DNA of 30,257 bases from a virus: IMG/VR virus record IMGVR_UViG_3300022752_003029, positions 1 through 30,257 of that record; one strand, written 5' to 3'. A program made the position numbers and the translations under genes. Shown here piece after piece: positions 6,204 to 13,179 of the stretch. How positions within the stretch are numbered: position 1 is the stretch's first letter; each line of letters opens with the position of its first letter. Below the pieces are notes generated by a model. The model searched no databases. It saw only the letters and a program-made list of their open reading frames with translations, and was not told the DNA's origin.

Positions 6204-7928
6204 ATGTACGCTTACACGAAGATGCCGCAGCCGCCGGCGCCGAGTAACCCCGACGAGGCCGCGCGCTGGGAGCACACCCGGCATCGTCGCGCTCTCATGG
6301 AGGGACGCTGGCAGCGGCTCTTAGAGGACCGTCTCCAGATGCAGCTGGGCAGCACGCGCCGTCAGGCGTGGGGCATCCCCGACATCAGCAGCAACCCCTT
6401 CAAGGTCTGCGCTACCGAGCTGGCGACGCTCTACGATGCCCCCCCGGACGTTTCCCACAACACGGCGGGTGGAGCGGTCGACGCGCTGTGCGGGTCTAAC
6501 GGGCTCATCGCGCGTGCCGGCCTCTGGCCGCAGATGGCACGGTTTCAGAGCATGGTCATCGCGCTGCGCGAAATGTGGATGCGCATCGACGTCGAGGACA
6601 ACCGGCTGACGTATCGGCCTGTCTCGCCCGATATGACCATCGCCGAGGCCGACCCTAGCCGTCCTACGGTCCCCCTGGCGTACGCCGAGATCCGTCTGCG
6701 TCACTTCCGCGGGGAAGCCGTGTGGCTCTGGGACGTGCTGGACATTCGCGACCCGGCGAACCCTTCGTACACGGTGCGTGTGGCGAAGGACGGCGGCATG
6801 GGCGAGGACGTGACCCTCGAGGTGCTCGGCGCCACCTACTCGGGCGAGGCCTACCCCTACCGTCGCGCGGATGGCACGCCGATTCTTCCGGTCGTGCTCT
6901 ACCACGCGAGCCTCTACGGGGACCGACTGTTCGACGCCTTCAACGGCATTGAGCTTTACGAAGGCTCACTCAACCTCGCGGTCTACTACAGCTTCCTCGC
7001 GCACACACTTCGTGATGCCTCGTTCCCGCAGCGGTGGGCCATCGGCGTGCGTGTGGCGGGCTCCGATATGGTCGACGGCGGCACACGCGGGCAGCGCGTC
7101 GAGGTCGTGACCGACCCGACGACGATCCTTATGCTCGACGCGGCGATGGAACAGCAGCCACAGGTCGGACAGTTCGACGCGTCGGCAGACGTGGAGAAGC
7201 TGGAGGCGACCATCGCGGCTATCGCCCATCGCCTCGCCACCGACGCGGGCCTCTCGCCTAGCGAGCTCCAGCGCACGAGCGGGAGCGCCAAGAGCGGCTA
7301 CGCCATCAGTCTGTCCTCCGAGGGTAAGCGGACGGCGCAGAGGAAGTACATTCTCCAGCAGCGCGACGCGGACGAGCGCCTCGTCGCTATCTCTGCGGCA
7401 CTCTTCAACCGTGCGACCGGTTCGCAGTTCCCCGAGGGCGGGTACTCGGTCATGTACCGGGAGATCCCGCTCTCGCCTGAGGAGATGCAGGCTCGCCGCA
7501 CGCACGCGATGGAGATGATGGAGGCCGGCCTCATGGACAAGGTCGAGGCGCTCCGGCTGTTCGGGTCTATGACCCACGAGGACGCCGTCGCGCGCCTCGA
7601 GCAAATCGCTCTCGCGAAGGCTGCGGAGGCCCGCATGATGGAGAGCACGCCGCCGGCCGTTGAAGAAGGAGAAACAGGAGGACGGCCGGCGACGGCCGCA
7701 CCCGATGTATCCCCTGCGCACGCAGAGGCGATGTCCGAAGTCGGCGAGGAGCTCGACGCGGCAGAGGAGGCCCTCGCCGCTCTCGACCTGGACGAGGCGA
7801 ACGCGGCCGTCGTGGCGGCGGTCATCGAGAGCCTCCGCGAGGCGCGCGGCTACCTCGGACTCGGCCCGAAGGTCGAGGCAGAGGTCGAGATCCACGAAGA
7901 CGTGGAAGAAGACGAGGCGACGACCTGA
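6204..7928 (+). CDS. Portal protein
   Basis: A 574-aa protein placed directly after the large terminase and before the scaffold, the standard slot for the dodecameric head vertex through which DNA passes. The body resembles SPP1/P22-like portals: an N-terminal helical part with ISSNPFKVCATELATLYDAP, a central region with FNGIELYEGSLNLAVYYSFL (stem/clip side), then AHRLATDAGLSPSELQRTSG, and SEGKRTAQRKYILQQRDADE as the long crown-side helix. The last 70 residues are acidic and Ala/Glu-rich (ending EVEIHEDVEEDEATT), as is common in portals. The start ATG 6204 follows a G6 run; ATG 6222 is an alternative that loses six residues. Its stop shares bases with the next start (TGATG). Confidence 0.88.
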   Translation: MYAYTKMPQPPAPSNPDEAARWEHTRHRRALMEGRWQRLLEDRLQMQLGSTRRQAWGIPDISSNPFKVCATELATLYDAPPDVSHNTAGGAVDALCGSNGLIARAGLWPQMARFQSMVIALREMWMRIDVEDNRLTYRPVSPDMTIAEADPSRPTVPLAYAEIRLRHFRGEAVWLWDVLDIRDPANPSYTVRVAKDGGMGEDVTLEVLGATYSGEAYPYRRADGTPILPVVLYHASLYGDRLFDAFNGIELYEGSLNLAVYYSFLAHTLRDASFPQRWAIGVRVAGSDMVDGGTRGQRVEVVTDPTTILMLDAAMEQQPQVGQFDASADVEKLEATIAAIAHRLATDAGLSPSELQRTSGSAKSGYAISLSSEGKRTAQRKYILQQRDADERLVAISAALFNRATGSQFPEGGYSVMYREIPLSPEEMQARRTHAMEMMEAGLMDKVEALRLFGSMTHEDAVARLEQIALAKAAEARMMESTPPAVEEGETGGRPATAAPDVSPAHAEAMSEVGEELDAAEEALAALDLDEANAAVVAAVIESLREARGYLGLGPKVEAEVEIHEDVEEDEATT

Positions 7929-8362
7929 TGCCGTTCATCTCGGAACGTCAGCGCGACTATCTGAAGCGTGAACACCCCGAGGTGTACCGGCGCTTCCTGC
8001 GTGACGAGCGCGCGATGGGCTTTGAGCTCCGCGCCCCCGTCGAGGTCGCCGCCGTTGCGAAGCGTGGACTCGAGAACCGGCGCAAGTACGGCCGAGGCGG
8101 GACGCTGGTCGGTGCGCGTCGCGCGTCGCAGCTGGCGAACCGCGACGTGGTGAGCATCGAGACCATTAAGCGCATGGTCGCGTACTTCCAGCGCCACGAG
8201 GTGGACCTCGAGGCGCCGGCCGCTCGCCCAGGGCATCCGCAGTATCCGAGTGCCGGGCGCATCGCGTGGGACCTCTGGGGCGGCGCCCCCGGTCGTGCGT
8301 GGGCGCGTCGGCAACTAGCAGTCTGGGAGCGCGTGCAAGCCGCACGCGAGGAGGAAGAATGA
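7928..8362 (+). CDS. Conserved phage head-region protein
   Basis: A 144-aa basic protein beginning MPFISERQRDYLKREHPEVYRRF, a type of N-terminus common in small phage virion-region proteins. The C-terminal two thirds contains ANRDVVSIETIKRMVAYFQR then HEVDLEA and PSAGRIAWDLWGGAPGRAWARR, a block I recall from phage head-gene clusters, sometimes joined to head proteins. The function is unknown to me; a role in head assembly or internal virion contents is inferred from position only. It is coupled on both sides, by TGATG with the portal and by ATGA with the scaffold. Confidence 0.6.
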   Translation: MPFISERQRDYLKREHPEVYRRFLRDERAMGFELRAPVEVAAVAKRGLENRRKYGRGGTLVGARRASQLANRDVVSIETIKRMVAYFQRHEVDLEAPAARPGHPQYPSAGRIAWDLWGGAPGRAWARRQLAVWERVQAAREEEE

Positions 8363-8922
8363 CAGAGGAAGGAACGACGACCACGACCACGACCACGGCA
8401 GAAGCCAGCGACAACGGAGCGGGCGCCCGCATCCGGCAGCTCGTTGCGCGAGTCAAGGAACTCGAGGGGCGCGTCAGCGAACTGACGCCGCTCGCCGAGA
8501 GCGCAGAGAAGTACCGGGCGCAGATCGAGGAGGTCAAGGCTGCGAGCAAGGCCGAGCGCGAGGCGCTCCGCACCGAGCGCGAGATCGCCGCGGCTGGCAT
8601 CACTGATGCCGAGGGCATCGACTACGTGCAGCATGCATACAACCGGCTCCCCAGCGAGGGCCGTCCCCCGCTCGCGGAATGGCTCGGAAACAAGGACGCC
8701 CTCCCGAAGGCAGTGCGTGCCTACCTGCCCGAGGCCGCGCCCGCAGCCCCAGCAGCTGCTCCGGCACCCGTGACCACGGCGATGCCGAAGACGAACGCAG
8801 GCACGGTCACGCAGACGCCTCCGGCCACCACGGCGTGGACGCCCGAGAGCATCATGCGCCTATCGCCCGCAGAGTTCCGAGCGAACGCCGCAGCCATCAA
8901 GGCCGCGCTCTCCACGCCTTGA
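8359..8922 (+). CDS. Head scaffolding protein
   Basis: A 187-aa acidic, low-complexity protein between portal and major capsid. Residues 6-13 are eight threonines, encoded by an ACG/ACC microsatellite (8374-8397). Residues 22-80 form a long coiled coil (IRQLVARVKELEGRVSELTP), then comes an Ala/Pro linker (APAAPAAAPAP), and the C-terminus ends in a basic-amphipathic helix (SPAEFRANAAAIKAALSTP) of the type that contacts the capsid protein. This plan is typical of scaffolds that are expelled or cleaved during capsid maturation. ATG 8359 has AGGAGG at 8349-8354 and overlaps the upstream stop. No separate head protease is visible, so the scaffold is probably expelled intact, which is inference. 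Confidence 0.8.
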   Translation: MTEEGTTTTTTTTAEASDNGAGARIRQLVARVKELEGRVSELTPLAESAEKYRAQIEEVKAASKAEREALRTEREIAAAGITDAEGIDYVQHAYNRLPSEGRPPLAEWLGNKDALPKAVRAYLPEAAPAAPAAAPAPVTTAMPKTNAGTVTQTPPATTAWTPESIMRLSPAEFRANAAAIKAALSTP

Positions 8923-8972
8923 CATTCTGTCACTGGTAGGCTTACCGTAGGCGTGGGGGACCTCCCCCACGC
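8919..8972 (+). promoter_or_regulatory. Promoter-like element and GC hairpin before the capsid gene
   Basis: TTGACA (8919-8924) is a perfect -35 hexamer; TACCGT 18 bases later is a poor -10 match. A short dyad GGTAGGCTTACC (8936-8947) follows. The hairpin GCGTGGGGG-ACCT-CCCCCACGC (8951-8972) has a 9-bp stem and no T-tract. It could be a partial terminator, an RNA 5' stabiliser for the capsid message, or both. The capsid start is 65 bases downstream. Confidence 0.45.
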
Positions 8973-9037
8973 GCTCGGGGCAAGCTCCCGTAAAAAGCGA
9001 CAGGCGCGGCAAACTCGAACCTATCTAGGAGGCCACT

Positions 9038-9964
9038 ATGGCCAACATCGACTTCGCCGCTCTTGACGGCAACGCCCGCGCCGCTGCGGTCCTCTACCAG
9101 TCCATCGTGCTGAAGCTCGCCGACACCGGCAGCCTTCGCAACGCGCCGTGCTTCCTCAACGTGGGCAGCGTGAACGGCAGCGGCAGCGACAGCATCCAGG
9201 TGCCCGTCGTCGGCCTCAACGGCACCGACATCATGAGCGCCCCCGGCGACGGTGTGAGTGTCTCCAACACCTCGATCACGTCCGCTGCGGCGACGGTGGT
9301 CGTGGCTCGTCAGGCGCTGCGCTACGACCTCACGGACCTCGCCCGCGCGACCAACTCGGTCCCTGGTGGCGTGGACCTCGATGGTCTGTCGAACGCGATG
9401 GTCGCGGCCTTTAACGGCCGATTCAACCAGTTGGCGTGCAACCTGTCCTCGGGCTTCGCGACGCAGGTCGGCAGCACGGGTGTGGACCTCACCACGGACA
9501 CGTTCTACTCCGCGATCTTCGCGCTCCAGCTCCAGAGCGTGATGGGGGAGTATGACTGCATCTTGCACCCCCAGCAGTACAACGACCTCATGTCCAGCCT
9601 CCGCGCGGAGACGGGCCCGGGTCAGTACATCGCGGCGAACCAGGAGCAGACCAGCGCGCTGGGCACGTCCTACAAGGGCAAGCTGTTCGGCGTCAACGTG
9701 CACGTCAGCAGCTACGTCCCGACCGCGAACGCGGGCGCGGACTATCGCGGCATGATGCTCGGCAACGGCGCCATCGCCTACGCCCTCGGGACCCCTGCGC
9801 CCATCGCGGCGGCGGGCGGCGTCATCATCCCGGCCGGCGCCCCCGTGGCGGTCGAGTGGGAGCGTGACGCGGCCTCGGGCCTCACCAAGGTTGTGGGCAG
9901 CGCCTTCCTCGGCGTTGCGGAGCTCCAGGACCTCAAGGGCGTCGGCATCGTCAGCGACCTGTGA
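9038..9964 (+). CDS. Major capsid protein
   Basis: A 308-aa protein in the slot directly after the scaffold, with a strong AGGAGG at 9027-9032 and ATG 9038. The sequence has the texture of an HK97-fold shell protein without a cleaved delta domain: an N-terminal helix (AAAVLYQSIVLKLADTGSLR), strands around GSDSIQVPVVGLNG, an alpha-rich centre (FNQLACNLSSGF), the spine-to-A-domain segment EYDCILHPQQYNDL and a Gly/Ala-rich A-domain loop (AYALGTPAPIAAAGG). The codons are the most GC-rich and biased of the window, as expected of the most abundant protein. It is isolated by hairpins on both sides (8951-8972 and 9991-10025), suggesting its own message level. Confidence 0.85.
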   Translation: MANIDFAALDGNARAAAVLYQSIVLKLADTGSLRNAPCFLNVGSVNGSGSDSIQVPVVGLNGTDIMSAPGDGVSVSNTSITSAAATVVVARQALRYDLTDLARATNSVPGGVDLDGLSNAMVAAFNGRFNQLACNLSSGFATQVGSTGVDLTTDTFYSAIFALQLQSVMGEYDCILHPQQYNDLMSSLRAETGPGQYIAANQEQTSALGTSYKGKLFGVNVHVSSYVPTANAGADYRGMMLGNGAIAYALGTPAPIAAAGGVIIPAGAPVAVEWERDAASGLTKVVGSAFLGVAELQDLKGVGIVSDL

Positions 9965-9971
9965 TGGTCTG

Positions 9972-10025
9972 CTAGGCTCTGCCTAGCGCCAAGGCGTGTC
10001 CGTGCTTATGGTACGGGCACGCCTT
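9972..10025 (+). terminator. Tandem hairpins after the capsid gene
   Basis: A small hairpin CTAGGC-TCT-GCCTAG (9972-9986) is followed by a 13-bp stem, 9991-10003 with 10013-10025 (AAGGCGTGTCCGT and its complement with one G-U pair). The centre CCGTGCTTATGGTACGG is closely related to the centre of the hairpin after the major tail gene. Only a short TT follows, so it may be a partial terminator or a 3' end protector. Confidence 0.6.
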
Positions 10026-10047
10026 CGTGCGTAAGGAGAAACAACAG

Positions 10048-10680
10048 ATGGCAGCGAACTTCGGAACGGCTGACGGCGGCAACTTTGCAGCGCAGCCGGC
10101 GTCTCGCCCGGCTGGAATGGCGACCCTGCTCAACCTGCCGAGCAACGCGGCATGGTGGTACACCCATCACCCGGGACACTGGCAGTGCGTGGACGGCGAG
10201 TGGCTCCCCGACCTCGGGCAGATGGTAGCGATCCCCGGCCTCAACCGCGTGGACAAGCACGGCGACACGGCGCTTGCCGAGGTACACCTCGCAAAGAAGG
10301 GCATGACCGTCATTCCTTGGGAGGTCGAGCCGGGTGGCTACTGCATTCAGTACGCTGGTGCGAACGGTCCCGTGTTCTTGAGCAAGTGGGAGAAGCCGAA
10401 GCTCGTGGCGGGTCAGACACGCATGAGCGTGGACCACGAGGGCTACCGGGCCTTCTGCCGTCGCCTCGTCGCTGACGGCATCATCAAGATCCCCGACCCC
10501 GACTTCATCAACGTCATCATCGAGCGCCAGGAGCGCGTGGTGAGCGAGCACCAGACTCGCGCGCCGACGCATCCCGGCAGCGCGCTCGCGCTCCCCGTCG
10601 AGAGCAAGCGCCTCGATGACATGCGCGCCGCACGTGAGCGCATGTATACTCCCGTCAAGGGACCGAAGGCGAAGGCATGA
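10048..10680 (+). CDS. Virion-region protein of unknown function
   Basis: A 210-aa soluble protein. ATG 10048 has AAGGAG ten bases upstream, so the in-frame ATG at 10027 is not used. The middle is aromatic-rich (NAAWWYTHHPGHWQCVDGEW) and likely a compact domain; the C-terminal 60 residues are basic and helical (IIERQERVVSEHQTR and DDMRAARERMYTPVKGP). It follows the capsid gene after the tandem hairpins and precedes the connector genes, so a minor head or head-completion role is likely. I do not recognise the family. The octamer TGTATACT (10643-10650) lies within its last codons. Its stop overlaps the next start (ATGA). Confidence 0.7.
   Translation: MAANFGTADGGNFAAQPASRPAGMATLLNLPSNAAWWYTHHPGHWQCVDGEWLPDLGQMVAIPGLNRVDKHGDTALAEVHLAKKGMTVIPWEVEPGGYCIQYAGANGPVFLSKWEKPKLVAGQTRMSVDHEGYRAFCRRLVADGIIKIPDPDFINVIIERQERVVSEHQTRAPTHPGSALALPVESKRLDDMRAARERMYTPVKGPKAKA
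10643..10650 (+). promoter_or_regulatory. TGTATACT element (third copy)
   Basis: This is the same octamer as at 3466 and 6147, here 34 bases before the small gene at 10677. It resembles a -10 box (TATACT) with TG directly in front, but the expected -35 position (10622-10627) reads TGCGCG. Confidence 0.3.
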
Positions 10681-10820
10681 GCGGGGAGCGAAAGGACATC
10701 GCAGCAGCCAAGGAAGCCATGACGCGCCGTCTTGTCGAGGGCGGCATGCCGGCGCAGCGCGCCGAGCAGGTGGCACGCGAGCAAGCGCGTAAGGCAGACC
10801 GGCGCGAACGCGATAAGTAA
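10677..10820 (+). CDS. Small basic helical protein (47 aa)
   Basis: A 47-residue gene starting at ATG 10677 inside the upstream stop (ATGA) and ending TAA 10818-10820. The product is very polar and Ala/Arg/Glu-rich (AAAKEAMTRRLVEGGMPAQR and EQVAREQARKADRRERDK), likely two helices with a turn at GGMP. The coupling to the upstream gene and the ribosome binding site of the next gene just after its stop (GGAAGGGGG) support it being real. Function unknown; similar tiny helical proteins in head-tail regions can be connector accessory proteins. Confidence 0.65.
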   Translation: MSGERKDIAAAKEAMTRRLVEGGMPAQRAEQVAREQARKADRRERDK

Positions 10821-10835
10821 CGGAAGGGGGACACG

Positions 10836-11597
10836 ATGAGCATCAGCGAGACGCTCTACACGGCACGGTTTCGCTCTGGCGAGACCATCGAGCGTGGGCG
10901 TAATCAGGATCTCACGTGTCCCGTCTACCGTGCGGGCGCGCTCGTCGCGCCGCTCTCGGGCACGCTCACGGTCTACCGTGCGGATGGTACGGTCGTGGTC
11001 AACGCCGCGGCCGTGACCATCACGGGCAGCGTGGCGACCTACGCGCTGCTCGGCACGGTGACCAGCTCGCTCGCGCTGGAAGAGGGCTGGCTTCTGGAGT
11101 GGACGCTCCAGATGACCGCGACGATGCAGAATGTGTTTAGGAACGACGGCGCGCTTTGCCGCAGAACCCTCTATCCAGTCGTTTCGGACGCAGACCTGTT
11201 CCAGCGCCACAGCGACCTCCCGGCGCTGCTCGCGACGGGCGTTACCTCGTACCAGTCATATTTGGACGAGGCATGGATCACGCTCACGAACCGCATCACG
11301 GCGCAGGGACGCCGGCCGTACCTCATCATTCAGCCGAGCGCGCTGCGTGACGCGCACCTCGCGCTGACGCTCCAGCTCATCTTCCTCGACTTCCAGACAT
11401 CGGCCGGGGAGGGCGCTAGGTGGCAAGCCCTCAGTGAACACTACGGCCGCGCCTACACCGAGGCATGGGGCCAGCTCCGTTTCAGTTACGACGAGAGCGA
11501 CGAGAACAAGGTTAATCCGAACACGAAGAAGAGCGGCACCTCGACGGTGTGGCTCAATGGCCGCGGCGGCTATCCGACCTTCGGTGGCTGGTACTGA
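10836..11597 (+). CDS. Putative head-tail connector / adaptor protein
   Basis: A 253-aa protein. The N-terminal 100 residues look like a beta domain (CPVYRAGALVAPLSGTLTVY, then ADGTVVVNAAAVTITGSVAT), and the C-terminal part is helical (LIIQPSALRDAHLALTLQLI, AYTEAWGQLRFSYDE), ending in a Gly-rich tail (GRGGYPTFGGWY). Position between the capsid cluster and the tail terminator fits a gp6/adaptor-type connector, although it is longer than usual, perhaps due to the extra beta domain. ATG 10836 follows GGAAGGGGG. The stop overlaps the next start as TGATG. Confidence 0.6.
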   Translation: MSISETLYTARFRSGETIERGRNQDLTCPVYRAGALVAPLSGTLTVYRADGTVVVNAAAVTITGSVATYALLGTVTSSLALEEGWLLEWTLQMTATMQNVFRNDGALCRRTLYPVVSDADLFQRHSDLPALLATGVTSYQSYLDEAWITLTNRITAQGRRPYLIIQPSALRDAHLALTLQLIFLDFQTSAGEGARWQALSEHYGRAYTEAWGQLRFSYDESDENKVNPNTKKSGTSTVWLNGRGGYPTFGGWY

Positions 11598-12040
11598 TGG
11601 CGAGCAAGACGGTACGGCAGCTGCGCGAGGACGTGACCGCACGGATCCTCACGCTCACCGGGTGGAAGGAGTCGCGCGTGGCTCCCGACAACTTCGGGCG
11701 TGACGCTGACAGCATCGCACACAAGGCGTTCGCCGTGCATCCGACCTCGACAGACGACCTGCGCGCTTATCGCGGGCGCCCGGCCGAGGGCCTCCTCGTG
11801 GAGACGACGCTCGAGGTGCGCTACTCCTGGCGCCTCGCGCCGAAGGGCATGAGCGACAGCTACGACGATGCCCTCGACGGCGAGCAGAGCGTGGTGAACA
11901 AGCTGATGGTCTACGACGCGACGTGGCCCTCGTCCTACAAGGTGCAGCTCATCAGCACCACACGCGAAACATCGGTACTCGGCGAATGGGTCGTCGGTGT
12001 GATAACGTTCCGCATCGTTCACACGCTTCCGCTTCAGTAG
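11597..12040 (+). CDS. Putative tail terminator / tail completion protein
   Basis: A 147-aa protein placed directly before the major tail protein, where siphophages encode the tail terminator that caps the tail tube and joins it to the head. It has an N-terminal helix (TVRQLREDVTARILTLTGWK), a central region with LLVETTLEVRYSWRLAPKG, and C-terminal strands ending VVGVITFRIVHTLPLQ, all consistent with the alpha/beta terminator fold. The TGATG overlap with the upstream gene fixes the start at 11597; the open frame further upstream is ignored. Confidence 0.65.
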   Translation: MASKTVRQLREDVTARILTLTGWKESRVAPDNFGRDADSIAHKAFAVHPTSTDDLRAYRGRPAEGLLVETTLEVRYSWRLAPKGMSDSYDDALDGEQSVVNKLMVYDATWPSSYKVQLISTTRETSVLGEWVVGVITFRIVHTLPLQ

Positions 12041-12049
12041 GGGGACATC

Positions 12050-12544
12050 ATGGCTGTTTCGTCTGTCGTCAAGAACTTCCGCGACGGCACCATTCTCATC
12101 GAGGACGGAACCGGCACTCCGCTCGCCGTTACCGTCCAGTACGAGGCCGGCGACTTCTCGATCTCGGGGCTCAACCAGAGCAACACCGAGGCGACGACGT
12201 ACCTCGACCGCGGAGAGCTGGGCAGCGTGCGTAAGACCTCGCGCACGTTCCCGACGTTCTCCTTCTCGGCGCACATGACGGACCTCTCCGACAACACCGA
12301 CAAGCTCCTCTACGATGCCGTGAACAAGACCGGCGCGTTCGCGTCTGCGGTGTCCACGGGCGGTACTGCCTCCGACGTGTACCTGCTCAAGGTCACCTTC
12401 ACCGTCGAGGGTACGAACTTCGGCGACAGCGCAGACCACGTGATGGTTCTCAATAACTGCCACCTGTCGCTTGACCTGTCGGAAGGAGACCCGAACTCCT
12501 TCTCCATTTCGGGAACCGTGTACGGTGCCATCACGGCGACCTGA
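12050..12544 (+). CDS. Major tail (tube) protein
   Basis: A 164-aa, beta-rich, nearly helix-free protein with a short start VSSVVKNFRDGTILIEDGTG and regular strands such as VYLLKVTFTVEGTNFGDSA and NSFSISGTVYGAITAT at the end. Size, composition and position between tail terminator and tail chaperones are those of a siphophage tube subunit that stacks as hexamers around the tape measure. The start has GGGGGA eight bases upstream. The gene is followed by a pair of hairpins (12553-12606) related to those behind the capsid gene, so the two most abundant virion proteins share a 3' signal. Confidence 0.82.
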   Translation: MAVSSVVKNFRDGTILIEDGTGTPLAVTVQYEAGDFSISGLNQSNTEATTYLDRGELGSVRKTSRTFPTFSFSAHMTDLSDNTDKLLYDAVNKTGAFASAVSTGGTASDVYLLKVTFTVEGTNFGDSADHVMVLNNCHLSLDLSEGDPNSFSISGTVYGAITAT

Positions 12545-12552
12545 CCGAACTC

Positions 12553-12609
12553 GTAAGCATCGCTTACAGGTTGACGCGCCCCCCGTGCTACATGGTGCGG
12601 GGGGCGTTT
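12553..12609 (+). terminator. Tandem hairpins after the major tail gene (intrinsic terminator-like)
   Basis: GTAAGC-ATC-GCTTAC (12553-12567) is followed by a stem CGCCCCCCG (12577-12585) with CGGGGGGCG (12598-12606), extended inward by wobble pairs around CCGTGCTACATGGTGCGG, and then by TTT. A GC-rich stem followed by Ts is terminator-like, though the T-run is only three long. It is likely partial, since tail genes downstream must be expressed. Confidence 0.65.
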
Positions 12610-12628
12610 CACGTCTGAAGGAGGAAGG

Positions 12629-12985
12629 ATGGAAGTCACTCTCGGGAAGCACAAGGTCACGCTCAAGAAGCCGTCGTCGTTCATGTCGGCGCGCGAGGTC
12701 ACCATCGCCGTGGGCGTTAGCGCCCTGCGCGGGCTCGGTGCGGCGCTCGGCGTGTGCTGGGCGAGCAAGCCTCTGAAGGCCACGCTCGCCGGATGCAAGT
12801 ACGATACCCTCGCCTACGGCGGCGCTGTCGTTGACGAGCTGGTAGCCCTGGGCGTGACCGAGGCCGAGATCTACACGGCCGGGAAGGAAGCCCTCGACCT
12901 CGTCCTCGAGGCCATCCCGCGCGAGCCCGAGGTCGCGACCGTTGAGGGTTTTACCGATCCGGAGCCGGAGCCCTCGACGCCGTAG
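12629..12985 (+). CDS. Tail assembly chaperone, short form (gpG-like)
   Basis: A 118-aa protein between tube and tape measure genes, the position of lambda gpG. It starts at ATG 12629 with GAAGGAGGAAGG upstream. The N-terminal strand (MEVTLGKHKVTLKKPSSF) and the helical middle (VDELVALGVTEAEIYTAGKE) precede an acidic, Pro-rich end (EPEPEPSTP-like). The in-frame stop TAG is at 12983-12985. Ten codons earlier lies the heptamer GGGTTTT (12946-12952) in the correct phase for a -1 slip, and the -1 frame continues for 75 codons, so this is the short product of a frameshift pair. Confidence 0.85.
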   Translation: MEVTLGKHKVTLKKPSSFMSAREVTIAVGVSALRGLGAALGVCWASKPLKATLAGCKYDTLAYGGAVVDELVALGVTEAEIYTAGKEALDLVLEAIPREPEVATVEGFTDPEPEPSTP

Positions 12986-13179
12986 CCATCGAGATCGGGC
13001 TCACGTTCTGCGGCGATCCCGACGCGTTCTATGCGTGGACACGCGACCAGCAGGAGCGCGTCCTCGCGTGGTGGCGGGTCAAGCACACGGCGCCTCCGAA
13101 GCCTCAACGCGGGAAGCCGCGCGAAGGTGATAGTATGTCCCCCGAGGCGCGAGCCTTCTGGGGGATAGGTGGCGGGTAA
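12629..13179 (+). CDS. Tail assembly chaperone, frameshifted long form (gpG-T-like)
   Basis: A -1 slip at 12946-12952 would join 108 residues of the short form to 75 residues read from 12952 to the TAA at 13177-13179, making 183 aa. The -1 frame has no plausible start of its own, but encodes a typical T-domain: GALDAVAIEIGLTFCGDPDA, then FYAWTRDQQERVLAWWRVKH and a basic tail (PPKPQRGKPREGD). In lambda and many siphophages the long form links tape measure to tube subunits through the T-domain, and the ratio is set by slip efficiency. The end overlaps the next gene by 11 bases. Confidence 0.82.
12946..12952 (+). promoter_or_regulatory. Programmed -1 ribosomal frameshift site GGGTTTT
   Basis: The zero-frame codons are gaG GGT TTT, so the heptamer fits X_XXY_YYZ exactly (G_GGT_TTT). 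A weak downstream helix CCGATC (12954-12959) with GATCGG (12993-12998) could help pausing. It resembles the lambda G-T slippery site in place and logic. Confidence 0.8.
13131..13165 (+). promoter_or_regulatory. TAGTAT box and hairpin covering the Shine-Dalgarno of the next gene
   Basis: TAGTAT (13131-13136) is followed by TCCCCC-GAGGC-GCGA-GCCTT-CT-GGGGGA (13138-13165), an almost continuous stem. The 3' strand GGGGGA is the only ribosome-binding-like sequence for the GTG start at 13169. Because the T-frame is translated through this hairpin, frameshifted ribosomes would melt it and expose the site, which would couple translation. This is inference from sequence alone. Confidence 0.45.

Noticed and set aside
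8374-8397. ACG/ACC microsatellite as a phase-variation repeat
   Set aside because: The unit is a multiple of three bases, so length changes would only alter the number of threonines in the scaffold and not switch the frame.
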